From: Parasphingopyxis sp. CP4
GTDB taxonomy: Bacteria > Pseudomonadota > Alphaproteobacteria > Sphingomonadales > Sphingomonadaceae
Assembly: GCF_013378055.1 (NCBI RefSeq)
Contig: NZ_CP051130.1
Location: forward strand, 1,240,001 to 1,304,000
Length of the DNA stretch: 64,000 nucleotides
Direction: 5' to 3'
Below are positions 26,597-35,753 of the stretch, piece by piece (position 1 is the stretch's first letter; each line of letters begins with the position of its first letter). The notes under the pieces were generated by a model. The model was not told the origin of the DNA and searched no databases. It saw nothing but the letters and a program-made list of their open reading frames with translations. Both the position numbers and the translations under genes were made by a program.

Positions 26597-27132
26597 CCCA
26601 GCCTCTCGATCACCGGTAGCTCGCCGTCGAGCAATCCATCGCCGGGTCCATAGGCTCGCAATGTCAGTTCAAAAGCTTCCCCGTCCTGCGTCGCAATCTC
26701 GCCTGGCCCGGGCTCGGGACTGGTAATCGCCATGACGGGCTCTGCGCCGTCCCCACCGGCTGAATAGGCATGGCCGTCATTGGGAATGAGATGGGAGTCC
26801 GTCCCGTAAGCCGTGACGCTCCACCAGCGCGCATCAACGGATGGACCCGTGACCTGATAGCGACATCCGCCTTCCAGCGCCTGCCCCTCACTGTCTGTTG
26901 CAGCATTGAAATAGATGGCTTCGCGCGCGGTGAGCGCCATCAATCCGCGAAGGGCGACAATGGCCCGCGAACGATCGCTGGCTTCAGCCGAACCGAATTG
27001 TTGGGACGTCACCCAGGGGCCGGTACGTTCTTCAAACGCACTGATACCGGCACGCAAGGACAGCCAGGTCACCGTCAGCCCTATGGCCGCGCCAAGAATG
27101 AGCGCCAAAAGGATCCGGAGCGCCATCCTCAT
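26590..27132 (-). CDS. DUF1214-type membrane-anchored protein
   Basis: 180 residues. The N-terminal helix (ILLALILGAAIGLTVTWLSL) anchors a domain with REAIYFNAATDSEGQALEGGCRY, DARWWSVTAYGTDSHLIPND and a Gly/Pro-rich SPEPGPGE loop, matching DUF1214. Its ATG overlaps the ppdK stop by four bases (ATGA). It and the following DUF1254 gene look like the two halves of a protein that is often a single chain. Confidence 0.7.
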   Translation of the reverse strand: MRMALRILLALILGAAIGLTVTWLSLRAGISAFEERTGPWVTSQQFGSAEASDRSRAIVALRGLMALTAREAIYFNAATDSEGQALEGGCRYQVTGPSVDARWWSVTAYGTDSHLIPNDGHAYSAGGDGAEPVMAITSPEPGPGEIATQDGEAFELTLRAYGPGDGLLDGELPVIERLGC

Positions 27133-29807
27133 CCGCTGCGATCCTTAGCCGCAGATAGCGCGGATTGCGCGGCAGCGAGCCGGGCGATTGGCACGCGATA
27201 GGGCGAGGCGCTGACATAGTCGAGCGCCACCTCTTCGCAAAAGGCAATCGATGCGGGATCGCCGCCATGTTCGCCACAAATGCCAAGCTTGATCCCATCG
27301 CGCGCTGCCCGCCCGCGTTCTGCAGCGATAGCGATCAGCTCACCGACCCCCTCGATATCCAGGCTGACAAATGGATCGCGCGGATAGACGCCCTGATCGA
27401 CATAAGAACCGAGGAAGCGGCCCGCATCGTCGCGCGATACGCCGAGCGCTGTCTGGGTGAGGTCATTTGTTCCGAAGCTGAAAAATTCTCCGCATTCGGC
27501 AATCTCACCGGCGCGCAATGCGGCGCGCGGCAATTCGATCATCGTGCCGACCAGATAATCGACGCGCGCGCCCTTCTCCTCGAAAACCGCTTCGGCGGTC
27601 CGGGCGATCACGGCCTTCATCAGCTCGAGCTCACGACGGGTGGCGACGAGCGGCACCATGACTTCCGGGATCGGCGCTTCATCGCTGGATGCGGCGACAT
27701 CGAGCGCCGCCTCAAAGATTGCCCGCGCCTGCATCTCGTAGATTTCAGGGTAAGTGACACCGAGCCGGCAACCGCGATGGCCGAGCATCGGGTTGAACTC
27801 ATGCAGCTCATTCACCCGGCGGCGCAATGTATCGATGGATACACCAACCGCATCGGCCACTTCCTGCAATTCATCTTCTCCGTGCGGGAGAAACTCATGG
27901 AGCGGCGGATCGAGCAGACGGATCGTTACCGGGAGCCCGGCCATGATCGTGAAGATCTCGGTGAAATCACCGCGCTGTTCCGGGAGCAATTTCGCCAGTG
28001 CATCGCGTCGGCCTGCTTCATCGGTCGCGAGGATCATCTCGCGCACTGCGGTAATCCGGCGCGCATCGAAGAACATATGTTCGGTACGGCACAGGCCAAT
28101 GCCTTCTGCGCCAAATTCCCGGGCCATGCGGCAATCGGCGGGGGTTTCGGCATTGGTTCGCACCCGCATCCGGCGGCTCTTATCGGCCCATTGCATAAGC
28201 TGCGCAAAATCGCCGGCCAATTCGGGCTGCACCGTGGCCACTTCGCCGGCCATGACTTCGCCGGTCGCGCCATCGATGGTGATCGTATCGCCTTCCTTGA
28301 AGTCTCGCTCCATGGCGGAGAATTGTTTGGCCTTGGCATCGATCGCGACACTGCCGGTACCCGACACACAGGGCCGCCCCATGCCGCGGGCGACAACCGC
28401 CGCGTGCGATGTCATCCCGCCGCGGGCCGTTAAAATGCCCTTGGCCGCGTGCATGCCGTGAATATCTTCCGGGCTAGTCTCCATGCGAACAAGGATCACA
28501 TCTTCGCCCATCGCAGCACGGCGTTCAGCTGCATCGGCATCGAACACAACGATACCGGACGCCGCGCCCGGCGATGCCGGCAAACCGCGCGCAATCACGT
28601 CGCGTTCCGCACTCGGATCGAGCGTCGGATGGAGCAGCTGATCAAGCGCACCCGGATCAACGCGCAACACCGCTTCCTCTTCGCTGATCAGCCCTTCGGC
28701 CGCCATGTCGACCGCGATTTTCAGCGCTGCATTGGCGGTGCGCTTGCCCGACCGGGTCTGCAGCATCCACAGGGTTCCGCGTTCAACCGTGAACTCGATA
28801 TCCTGCATGTCGCGATAATGGGTTTCGAGCAGATCGAAGACCTTGGCGAGCTCACCATAGGTTTCCGGCATCGCCTCTTCCATCGCGGCGGGCTTGGCGT
28901 TCGCCGCCTCGCGTGCCGCCGTGGTCAGATATTGCGGTGTGCGAATACCGGCAACGACATCTTCGCCCTGCGCATTGATCAGCCATTCGCCATAATAAGC
29001 GCGCTCACCGGTCGATGGATCGCGCGTAAAAGCGACGCCGGTTGCCGAAGTCTCGCCCATATTGCCAAACACCATCGCCTGGACATTAACCGCCGTACCC
29101 CAGTCACCCGGAATATCATTGATCCGGCGATAGACTTTCGCGCGTTCCGCCTGCCAGGACCCGAATACTGCGCCGACCGCACCCCAAAGTTGCTCCTGCG
29201 GATCCTGTGGGAACGGATGGCCAAGTTCCTCCTCGGCAATTCGCATATAATCGGCGACCAGCTTCTGCCAGTCTTCGGTTTCCATCTCGGTATCGAGATA
29301 GATGCCCTTGTCTTCCTTGGCGATTTCCAGTGCTTCCTCAAACGCCCCATGATCAAGGCCGAGAACCACATCGGCATACATCTGGATGAAGCGGCGATAG
29401 CTATCCCATGCGAAGCGCGCATCGCCGGACGTGTCGGCAAGACCCTTCACCGTCTCGTCATTGAGCCCTAGATTGAGCACCGTATCCATCATACCGGGCA
29501 TCGACACCCGCGCACCCGAACGCACCGATACGAGCAACGGATCGCTTGCATCGCCAAAGCGCTTTCCGGTTATCTGTTCGACATGGGCGATGCCGCTCGC
29601 GACCTGCTCGCGCAGCTCATCGGGAAAGACTTCGCCGTCGTCATAATAGCGCGTGCACATTTCGGTGCTGATTGTGAAGCCGGGTGGGACCGGCAGTCCG
29701 ATCGACGCCATTTCAGCAAGGTTCGCGCCCTTGCCGCCGAGCAGGTTCTTGTCCCCTCGCCCGCCATCGGACACGCCACCGCCAAACCGGTACACATATT
29801 GCGTCAT
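27129..29807 (-). CDS. ppdK: Pyruvate, phosphate dikinase
   Basis: 892 residues, full length for PPDK. The ATP-grasp-like N-terminal part starts GGKGANLAEMASIGLPVPPGFT. The phospho-His lies in GGMTSHAAVVARGMGRPCV at about residue 465, and the PEP-binding C-terminal barrel ends with GICGEHGGDPASIAFC, containing the catalytic Cys at about 841. It interconverts pyruvate, ATP and Pi with PEP, AMP and PPi. It is coupled by ATGA overlaps on both sides, to a membrane protein gene before it and the DUF1214 gene after it. Confidence 0.96.
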   Translation of the reverse strand: MTQYVYRFGGGVSDGGRGDKNLLGGKGANLAEMASIGLPVPPGFTISTEMCTRYYDDGEVFPDELREQVASGIAHVEQITGKRFGDASDPLLVSVRSGARVSMPGMMDTVLNLGLNDETVKGLADTSGDARFAWDSYRRFIQMYADVVLGLDHGAFEEALEIAKEDKGIYLDTEMETEDWQKLVADYMRIAEEELGHPFPQDPQEQLWGAVGAVFGSWQAERAKVYRRINDIPGDWGTAVNVQAMVFGNMGETSATGVAFTRDPSTGERAYYGEWLINAQGEDVVAGIRTPQYLTTAAREAANAKPAAMEEAMPETYGELAKVFDLLETHYRDMQDIEFTVERGTLWMLQTRSGKRTANAALKIAVDMAAEGLISEEEAVLRVDPGALDQLLHPTLDPSAERDVIARGLPASPGAASGIVVFDADAAERRAAMGEDVILVRMETSPEDIHGMHAAKGILTARGGMTSHAAVVARGMGRPCVSGTGSVAIDAKAKQFSAMERDFKEGDTITIDGATGEVMAGEVATVQPELAGDFAQLMQWADKSRRMRVRTNAETPADCRMAREFGAEGIGLCRTEHMFFDARRITAVREMILATDEAGRRDALAKLLPEQRGDFTEIFTIMAGLPVTIRLLDPPLHEFLPHGEDELQEVADAVGVSIDTLRRRVNELHEFNPMLGHRGCRLGVTYPEIYEMQARAIFEAALDVAASSDEAPIPEVMVPLVATRRELELMKAVIARTAEAVFEEKGARVDYLVGTMIELPRAALRAGEIAECGEFFSFGTNDLTQTALGVSRDDAGRFLGSYVDQGVYPRDPFVSLDIEGVGELIAIAAERGRAARDGIKLGICGEHGGDPASIAFCEEVALDYVSASPYRVPIARLAAAQSALSAAKDRSG

Positions 29808-30280
29808 ATTGATGCCGATCCTGATTGTCGTCCGCGCTGCTGCATCCAGCCATCATGCACGGCCTTGCCGAGTGCGCCATAGATCATGAATGGGCGCAGG
29901 TCCCGCCGCACGGTCATTTTGAACCGTTTGGACAGGATTGCCGTTGCCGGCTCCACGCTTTCAATCTGATTCCAGCGATAATGCAGCATCGGGTGGAACA
30001 GTTTGAACATAAATGCCGGTCGCAGAAAGACGCCGGTCGAATGCACCCAGCCATTGAGGCAATTTGCATAGTTGATCGGGAAGAATATCCCGCCGCCGAT
30101 TGTCATCGTCTGCATCGAGAATTTCTGCGCATCGGGCGGCGGCTCGGTGATCATCGCACGATCATCGACATATTTGCTCCAGCCGAGCACCGACAGCAAT
30201 TTGATGATGCCCAGCCACATCGCCGCGAAAAAAAGGAAGAATCCCGGGATGATATAGATAAGGAGCTCGCTGCCTTCCAC
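29804..30280 (-). CDS. Uncharacterised membrane protein between glyS and ppdK
   Basis: 158 residues. An N-terminal helix (LLIYIIPGFFLFFAAMWLGI) is followed by a mostly soluble domain containing PINYANCLNGWVHSTGVFL, FKLFHPMLHYRWNQIESVE and a basic RFKMTVRRDLRPF segment. I do not recognise the family. The position, 14 bases after glyS and overlapping ppdK by four, suggests co-expression with both. Composition matches the neighbours. Confidence 0.7.
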   Translation of the reverse strand: MEGSELLIYIIPGFFLFFAAMWLGIIKLLSVLGWSKYVDDRAMITEPPPDAQKFSMQTMTIGGGIFFPINYANCLNGWVHSTGVFLRPAFMFKLFHPMLHYRWNQIESVEPATAILSKRFKMTVRRDLRPFMIYGALGKAVHDGWMQQRGRQSGSASI

Positions 30281-30294
30281 GGTCCGGCCCTTTC

Positions 30295-32670
30295 CTATCC
30301 TTCAATCTTCGAGAAGTCGGCGACCTTGTGCACGGCATCGCGGAAGCGGGCGAGCATTGCCAGGCGCGCAGCGCGCTTCGCCGGATCCTCGTCGTTGACG
30401 GTGACTTTCTCAAAGAAGGCATCAATCGGTTTGCGCAGGCCGGAGAGTGCCGCCATCGCACCCTTGAAATTCTCAATCTCGATCGCGGCAGCAACTTCGG
30501 TTTCCGCGCTGTCGAGTGCGTCGTGCAATACGGCTTCTTCGGGTTCCGGCGTGTGATCGCTCTCGATCGGTGTCCACTCTTCCTTCTTCAGGATATTCGC
30601 CGCGCGCTTATACCCGGCCAGCAGGTTCGCACCGTCATAGCTGCCAAGGAAAGACTGCAGCGCCTTCACGCGAGCGAGCAGGCGGACAAGATCATCTTCA
30701 CCGCCCAGCGCAAACACCGCATCGATCAAATCATGGCGGACACCCGCCTCGCGCTGCTGCACCTTCAGCCGATCGGCGAAAAAGGGCATCGCGATTTGTA
30801 GCAATCGCTCAGGGCCTATCAGCTCAATATCAAAACCATTGGAAAATTTGTCATAGTCCACCTCGGACCCGACGTGCTCAACGCTATCGACCAACCGTGC
30901 CACTGAATACAATCCAGCTTCTTCGATGTTTTCAGAAATTTGCTCTGCGGTCACAGAGCAATCGGGTTCCCAGGCATCGGGAGGCCGCAGTTCATCTCTC
31001 AACCCTTTGAAATTTTTGGTCGGATAGATGCAGATAAGCCAGTCATTGTGCTGCTCAAGAGTAGTCCAATGCAAACGCAGCGCCTCCAGCAGGACATGAG
31101 AAAGAGAAAATCTAAGTCCATTCTGATTGGTGAGCGCCAAAACTGCCAGTGCTTGCCGACGCAGCGCAAACGGGTCTTTTGAACCTGTCGGACCAAGTTC
31201 AGCGGCAAAGAAGCCCGTTAGAGTATCGATCTTATCCGCTAAGCTCACTGCAACCGTTACCGGCTCATTAGGTACGTAATCCTCTTGTCCTACGGGCTTA
31301 TAGTGATCGCGGATTGCAGCGCCGACTTCGGGAGCAAGTCCCTCGTTCGCAGCATAGTAACCGCCAACGATTCCTTGCAGATCACCGAATTCGCTCACCA
31401 TGCCAGTGACAAGATCGGCTTTGCAGAGCTGCGCAGTCCGCTCAGCCATATCGGCTAGTTGTCCACTAGTCATCTTAGCCACGACGGGATTGTCATCTGT
31501 CTGTATGTCTTCGTCTGTAATGCCAATCTTTGATGGAGTGACGATCCCTTCCTCAACCAACCAACGCGCGAGCTTCGCCACCCGTTCGACCTTGTCCGCC
31601 ACCGTGCCGAGCTTTTCATGAAACACGATCTGGTCGAGCTTCTTTGCATGTTCAGCAAGCGGCGTTTTCTGGTCCTGCTCCCAGAAGAAGCGGGCATCGG
31701 ACAGGCGCGCCGCAAGCACCTTCTCATTGCCGGCGATCACATTGGCGCCACCATCATTGGGTTCCAGATTCGCGACGCAGATGAAGTGCGGCGAGAGTTC
31801 ATATTCGGCTTTGAGACAGGCGAAATATTTCTGGTGGCTGCGCATGGCGAGCGTGATGGCTTCGGGCGCAACGGCGAGGAACGCCTCGTCGAAACTACCG
31901 AGCAATGGCACCGGCCATTCGGTCAGCCCGGCATTTTCCTCCACCAGCCCCGGATCCTGTTTGCGGGTCAGCTCGACTTCGGCGGCCAGAGCGTTGGCGC
32001 GCTCACGAATAATGCCCTCGCGCTCCTTATGATCGACAATCACATGCGCCTCGCGCAGCTTGTCGGCATAATCATAAACACCGTCGATCTCGATCATGCC
32101 GTCATGATGAAAGCGATGGCCAACCGTCTGGCGGCCCGACTTGATGCCGTCGATCTCACATTTGACGACGTTATCGCCAAGGATCGCCATGATCCCCTGT
32201 AACGGTCGCACCCAGCGCATGCTTTCCGTCGATTGGGAGGCTTCGCCCCAACGCATCGATTTCGGCCAGGGGAAAGCGCGGATGATCGCGGGAATTGCCT
32301 CACCGAGGACATCCACCGTCTTGCGGCCCGGCTTGTCGATCACGGCGAACAGCGTCGGTTTACCCTTCACATCACGGGTTTCGAGATTTTTGCGCTTTAG
32401 CCCTGTCGAGCGCAGAAAACCGTCTATTGCCTGATCTGGCGCATCCGCTTTCGGGCCTTTGCGTTCTTCGCGCACCGTTTCGGTTTCGCGCGGCAGATCG
32501 TGGGCGATCAGGACCAGGCGACGCGGCGTCGAATAGGTTTCGATCTTTTCGGCAGCGAGACCGGCTTCTTTGAGCGCAGCCGTAAACAAACGTTCGAGGT
32601 CGCCCCGCGCCTTGCGTTGCATTCGGGCCGGGATTTCCTCCGACAGCAATTCGAGCAGGAAATCAGACAT
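30295..32670 (-). CDS. glyS: Glycyl-tRNA synthetase, beta subunit
   Basis: 791 residues. Signature segments include DFLLELLSEEIPARMQRKA, STPRRLVLIAHDLP, MRWGEASQSTESMRWVRPLQGIMAI and SLADKIDTLTGFFAAELGPTGSKDPFALRRQALAVL, with a C-terminal anticodon-binding region. With GlyQ it charges tRNA-Gly. It is about 100 residues longer than many beta subunits; the extra sequence (HWTTLEQHNDWLICIYPTKN and following) lies in the middle. Bases 30830-31560 are clearly poorer in GC (43-50 percent by hand count) than the rest (about 62 percent). The start overlaps the glyQ stop by one base. Confidence 0.93.
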   Translation of the reverse strand: MSDFLLELLSEEIPARMQRKARGDLERLFTAALKEAGLAAEKIETYSTPRRLVLIAHDLPRETETVREERKGPKADAPDQAIDGFLRSTGLKRKNLETRDVKGKPTLFAVIDKPGRKTVDVLGEAIPAIIRAFPWPKSMRWGEASQSTESMRWVRPLQGIMAILGDNVVKCEIDGIKSGRQTVGHRFHHDGMIEIDGVYDYADKLREAHVIVDHKEREGIIRERANALAAEVELTRKQDPGLVEENAGLTEWPVPLLGSFDEAFLAVAPEAITLAMRSHQKYFACLKAEYELSPHFICVANLEPNDGGANVIAGNEKVLAARLSDARFFWEQDQKTPLAEHAKKLDQIVFHEKLGTVADKVERVAKLARWLVEEGIVTPSKIGITDEDIQTDDNPVVAKMTSGQLADMAERTAQLCKADLVTGMVSEFGDLQGIVGGYYAANEGLAPEVGAAIRDHYKPVGQEDYVPNEPVTVAVSLADKIDTLTGFFAAELGPTGSKDPFALRRQALAVLALTNQNGLRFSLSHVLLEALRLHWTTLEQHNDWLICIYPTKNFKGLRDELRPPDAWEPDCSVTAEQISENIEEAGLYSVARLVDSVEHVGSEVDYDKFSNGFDIELIGPERLLQIAMPFFADRLKVQQREAGVRHDLIDAVFALGGEDDLVRLLARVKALQSFLGSYDGANLLAGYKRAANILKKEEWTPIESDHTPEPEEAVLHDALDSAETEVAAAIEIENFKGAMAALSGLRKPIDAFFEKVTVNDEDPAKRAARLAMLARFRDAVHKVADFSKIEG

Positions 32671-33542
32671 CAGGCGCTCCACCCGTTTTTGGCCATATGG
32701 GCTTCGCACGAGCCGACCGCGAGATCGCGGACCCGGCCGATATAGGCCTGGCGTTCGGCGACGGAGATCACGCCGCGGGCCTGGAGCAGGTTGAAGATAT
32801 GACTGGCCTTGATTGCCTGGTCATAGGCCGGCAGCGGAAGCTCGGCTTCGATGCACGCTTTGCATTCGGCCGATGCGTCCTTGAACCATTGAAACAGGGT
32901 TTCCGTATTGGCGTGTTCGAAGTTCCAGGCACTGAACTGTTTCTCATTGTCGAGAAACACATCGCCATAGCTCACGCCATCATCATTAAACGCAAGATCA
33001 TAGACGCTGTCGACGCCCTGGATGTACATCGCCAGCCGTTCCAGACCATAGGTGAGCTCACCGGATACCGGCTTGCAATCGAAACCCCCGACCTGCTGGA
33101 AATAGGTGAACTGGGTGACTTCCATGCCATCGCACCAGACTTCCCAGCCCAGGCCCCAAGCGCCCAATGTAGGGCTTTCCCAATCATCTTCGACAAAGCG
33201 GATATCATGCTTGAGCGGATCGATCCCGATTGCGACCAGGCTATCCAGATATAGCTGCTGAATATCGGGCGGGCTCGGCTTCAGGACCACCTGATATTGG
33301 TAATAGTGCTGGAGCCGGTTCGGATTCTCGCCATAGCGACCATCGGTTGGTCGGCGGGACGGCTGCACATAGGCGGCCTTCCACGGGTCCGGGCCAAGCG
33401 CCCGCAAGGTGGTCGCCGGATGGAAAGTTCCTGCCCCCATTTCAAGGTCATAGGGCTGCAGGATCACGCAGCCCCGCTCACTCCAATAGTCATGAAGCGT
33501 CAGGATCAGTTTCTGGAAACTCAGCGGGTTAGTGTCGCCCAC
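32670..33542 (-). CDS. glyQ: Glycyl-tRNA synthetase, alpha subunit
   Basis: 290 residues. The class II catalytic core follows the family closely: [61 protein letters not shown] and [20 protein letters not shown] start at the GTG at 33542, giving a normal N terminus ([14 protein letters not shown]) with GAAGG seven bases upstream; the longer open frame adds 19 atypical residues. It is the first gene of the glyQ-glyS-membrane protein-ppdK run. Confidence 0.94.
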   Translation of the reverse strand: MGDTNPLSFQKLILTLHDYWSERGCVILQPYDLEMGAGTFHPATTLRALGPDPWKAAYVQPSRRPTDGRYGENPNRLQHYYQYQVVLKPSPPDIQQLYLDSLVAIGIDPLKHDIRFVEDDWESPTLGAWGLGWEVWCDGMEVTQFTYFQQVGGFDCKPVSGELTYGLERLAMYIQGVDSVYDLAFNDDGVSYGDVFLDNEKQFSAWNFEHANTETLFQWFKDASAECKACIEAELPLPAYDQAIKASHIFNLLQARGVISVAERQAYIGRVRDLAVGSCEAHMAKNGWSA

Positions 33543-33676
33543 GGGTCGGCCTTCGCAGTTGCAATAAATATGGGCGCGGATTGGCCTATGCGGCCGCACG
33601 GGTCAAGCAATCTGCCCCCAAAATCCGCCAAAACCGCCCGGCTTGTCATCGAACAGCTTAGGCGTAGGATGGCGCT

Positions 33677-35707
33677 ATGTTCAAAAAACCCATCCGCCTC
33701 GCCCTTTTTTCTTTCGGTACGCTGGTATTGATAAGCTTTCTCGGGGGATCCGCGATATGGTCCGTTCTCGGTCTGGCGGACGATCTCAGCATAGATGGCG
33801 AAGCGCCCATCGTGCGATCCGATGGGATCGGAATCGGCGAAGGCTGGCCAGCCTATGGCGGCGATCAAGGCGGCAATCGCTATTCGGCGGCGGGCCAGAT
33901 CACCAGCGAGAATGTGCAGGGTCTCGAGATCGCCTGGACCCATCAATCCGGCGCACTTGAGGGACGCGAAGATGTAATCCAGCGAACGGCGTTTGAAACC
34001 ACACCCATCCTCGCCGAGAACTCGCTGATCTTCTGCACGCAGTTCAATGAAGTAATCGCGCTCGACCCGGGCTCTGGCGAAGAAAAGTGGCGGCACGATC
34101 CAGAAATCTCGCTGGACCTGCGCCCGGCCAATCAATTCACGTGCCGCGGTGTTTCGCATTGGCGTGATGCAGAGGCGGAACCCGATGCGATCTGCGCTTC
34201 GCGAATATTCACCGGTACATCGGACGCGCGGCTGATCGCGCTCGACGCGCGGACCGGGGAGTTATGCCCTGACTTTGGCGAAGGTGGAGAAGTGCGCATC
34301 GAACCCAGCGTGTCGCTGCGCTGGCCGGGCGAATATCAGATTACGTCGGCCCCTGCCGTAGTTGGCGATGTAATCGTCGCCGGCTCGGCCATCAGTGACA
34401 ATGTGCGGCTTGAAGCGCCTCAGGGCACCGTCCATGGCTTCGATGCCCGTACCGGTGAATTGGCATGGGCATTCAATCCCGTACCGCGCGATCCTGACGA
34501 TCCCGCACGTGATAGCTGGGCGGGTGATTCCGCTGATCTGGTCGGCCATGCCAATGTCTGGTCAACCATGTCGGTTGACGCCGAGCGCGGTCTTGTCTTC
34601 CTGCCGACTTCGAGCCCGAGCCCGGACTATTTCGGCGGCGCAAGAGCCGGTGACAATAATTACGCCAATTCGGTCGTCGCGCTGAACGGTGAAACGGGCG
34701 AGGTTGTCTGGCATTTCCAGACCGTACATCACGACGTTTGGGACTATGACCTTCCCGCCCAGCCAAGCCTGGTAACCGTGTGGCGCGACGGCGAAGGGCA
34801 TGATGTTGTCGTACAGGTGGCCAAGACGGGTTTGGTATTTGTACTCGATCGCGACACCGGTGAGCCCTTCCTGCCAATTGAGGAACGCGCGGTGCCGCAA
34901 GATGGCGTCGAGGGTGAGGCCTTGTCCCCTACCCAGCCCTTCCCGGTAAACACGCCGCCGGTCGTCCCCAATAGGTTGCGGCCATTCGCCGATGCCTTTG
35001 GCATTACATTATGGGATCGGCTTGCCTGTGCCGTACAATTCCGCGGTCTGCGGGGCGATGGCCTGTTCACACCGCCCGGCGTCGATGGCCTGCTTGCTTA
35101 TCCTTTTTCCGGTGGTGGAGCGAATTGGGGCGGTGCGGCCTTCGATCCGCGACGCAATCTCCTCATCATCAATATGAGCAACCTGGTACAGGCCATTCAC
35201 CTGATTCCCGGAGCCGACGAACCGAGTGAGATTACCGATCTTCCCGATGACGCTGAATTCGCGCCGATGGAGGGCGTGCCCTATGCGATGACTCGGAGAA
35301 CGATACTGTCTCCGCTCGGCCTACCCTGCAACGCACCGCCATGGGGCGTCCTTGCCGGGATTGATCTCGCGAGCGGCGAGATTGTCTGGCGGCAAACGAT
35401 CGGAACAACCGAAGATCTGGCACCCGGCGGTCTCGCGCTGGGCATAGGCACGCCGAATTTTGGCGGACCGATCGTCACAGCCGGGGATGTGATCTTTATC
35501 GGTGCGGCGATGGACGATTATCTGCGCGCCTTTCATGTCGAAACCGGCGAAGAGCTGTGGAAGGGCCGGTTACCCGCCGGTGGTCAGGCCACACCGATGA
35601 CCTATGAATGGGACGGTCGCCAATATGTTGTGATCGCGGCTGGCGGTCATGGCAGCTCCGGCACGCGCTTCGGCGACCATGTGGTCGCATTTGCGCTGCC
35701 CGAATAG
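33677..35707 (+). CDS. PQQ-dependent (quinoprotein) membrane-bound dehydrogenase, glucose dehydrogenase-like
   Basis: 676 residues. A single N-terminal membrane helix (ALFSFGTLVLISFLGGSAIW) is followed by an eight-bladed propeller: GEGWPAYGGDQGGNRYSAAGQI, DARTGELCPDFGEGGEV, HFQTVHHDVWDYDLPAQPSLV (PQQ and Ca site region) and GHGSSGTRFGDHVVAFALP. No CxxCH heme motif is present, so it should be a quinone-linked rather than a cytochrome enzyme. The classical membrane glucose dehydrogenase has several N-terminal helices; here there is one. AGGA lies about eight bases before the ATG. The substrate is uncertain. Confidence 0.87.
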   Translation: MFKKPIRLALFSFGTLVLISFLGGSAIWSVLGLADDLSIDGEAPIVRSDGIGIGEGWPAYGGDQGGNRYSAAGQITSENVQGLEIAWTHQSGALEGREDVIQRTAFETTPILAENSLIFCTQFNEVIALDPGSGEEKWRHDPEISLDLRPANQFTCRGVSHWRDAEAEPDAICASRIFTGTSDARLIALDARTGELCPDFGEGGEVRIEPSVSLRWPGEYQITSAPAVVGDVIVAGSAISDNVRLEAPQGTVHGFDARTGELAWAFNPVPRDPDDPARDSWAGDSADLVGHANVWSTMSVDAERGLVFLPTSSPSPDYFGGARAGDNNYANSVVALNGETGEVVWHFQTVHHDVWDYDLPAQPSLVTVWRDGEGHDVVVQVAKTGLVFVLDRDTGEPFLPIEERAVPQDGVEGEALSPTQPFPVNTPPVVPNRLRPFADAFGITLWDRLACAVQFRGLRGDGLFTPPGVDGLLAYPFSGGGANWGGAAFDPRRNLLIINMSNLVQAIHLIPGADEPSEITDLPDDAEFAPMEGVPYAMTRRTILSPLGLPCNAPPWGVLAGIDLASGEIVWRQTIGTTEDLAPGGLALGIGTPNFGGPIVTAGDVIFIGAAMDDYLRAFHVETGEELWKGRLPAGGQATPMTYEWDGRQYVVIAAGGHGSSGTRFGDHVVAFALPE

Positions 35708-35753
35708 GGAAACTGGTCTTTTCTTTGCCGGTTAAATCGCGGATAGGCGGGGC

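Noticed and set aside
27165-28433. 420-codon plus-strand frame opposite ppdK
   Set aside because: Shadow of ppdK; every conserved PPDK motif is on the other strand.
32670-33599. Longer glyQ start at 33599
   Set aside because: The extra 19 residues are atypical; the GTG at 33542 has a ribosome binding site and the family N terminus.
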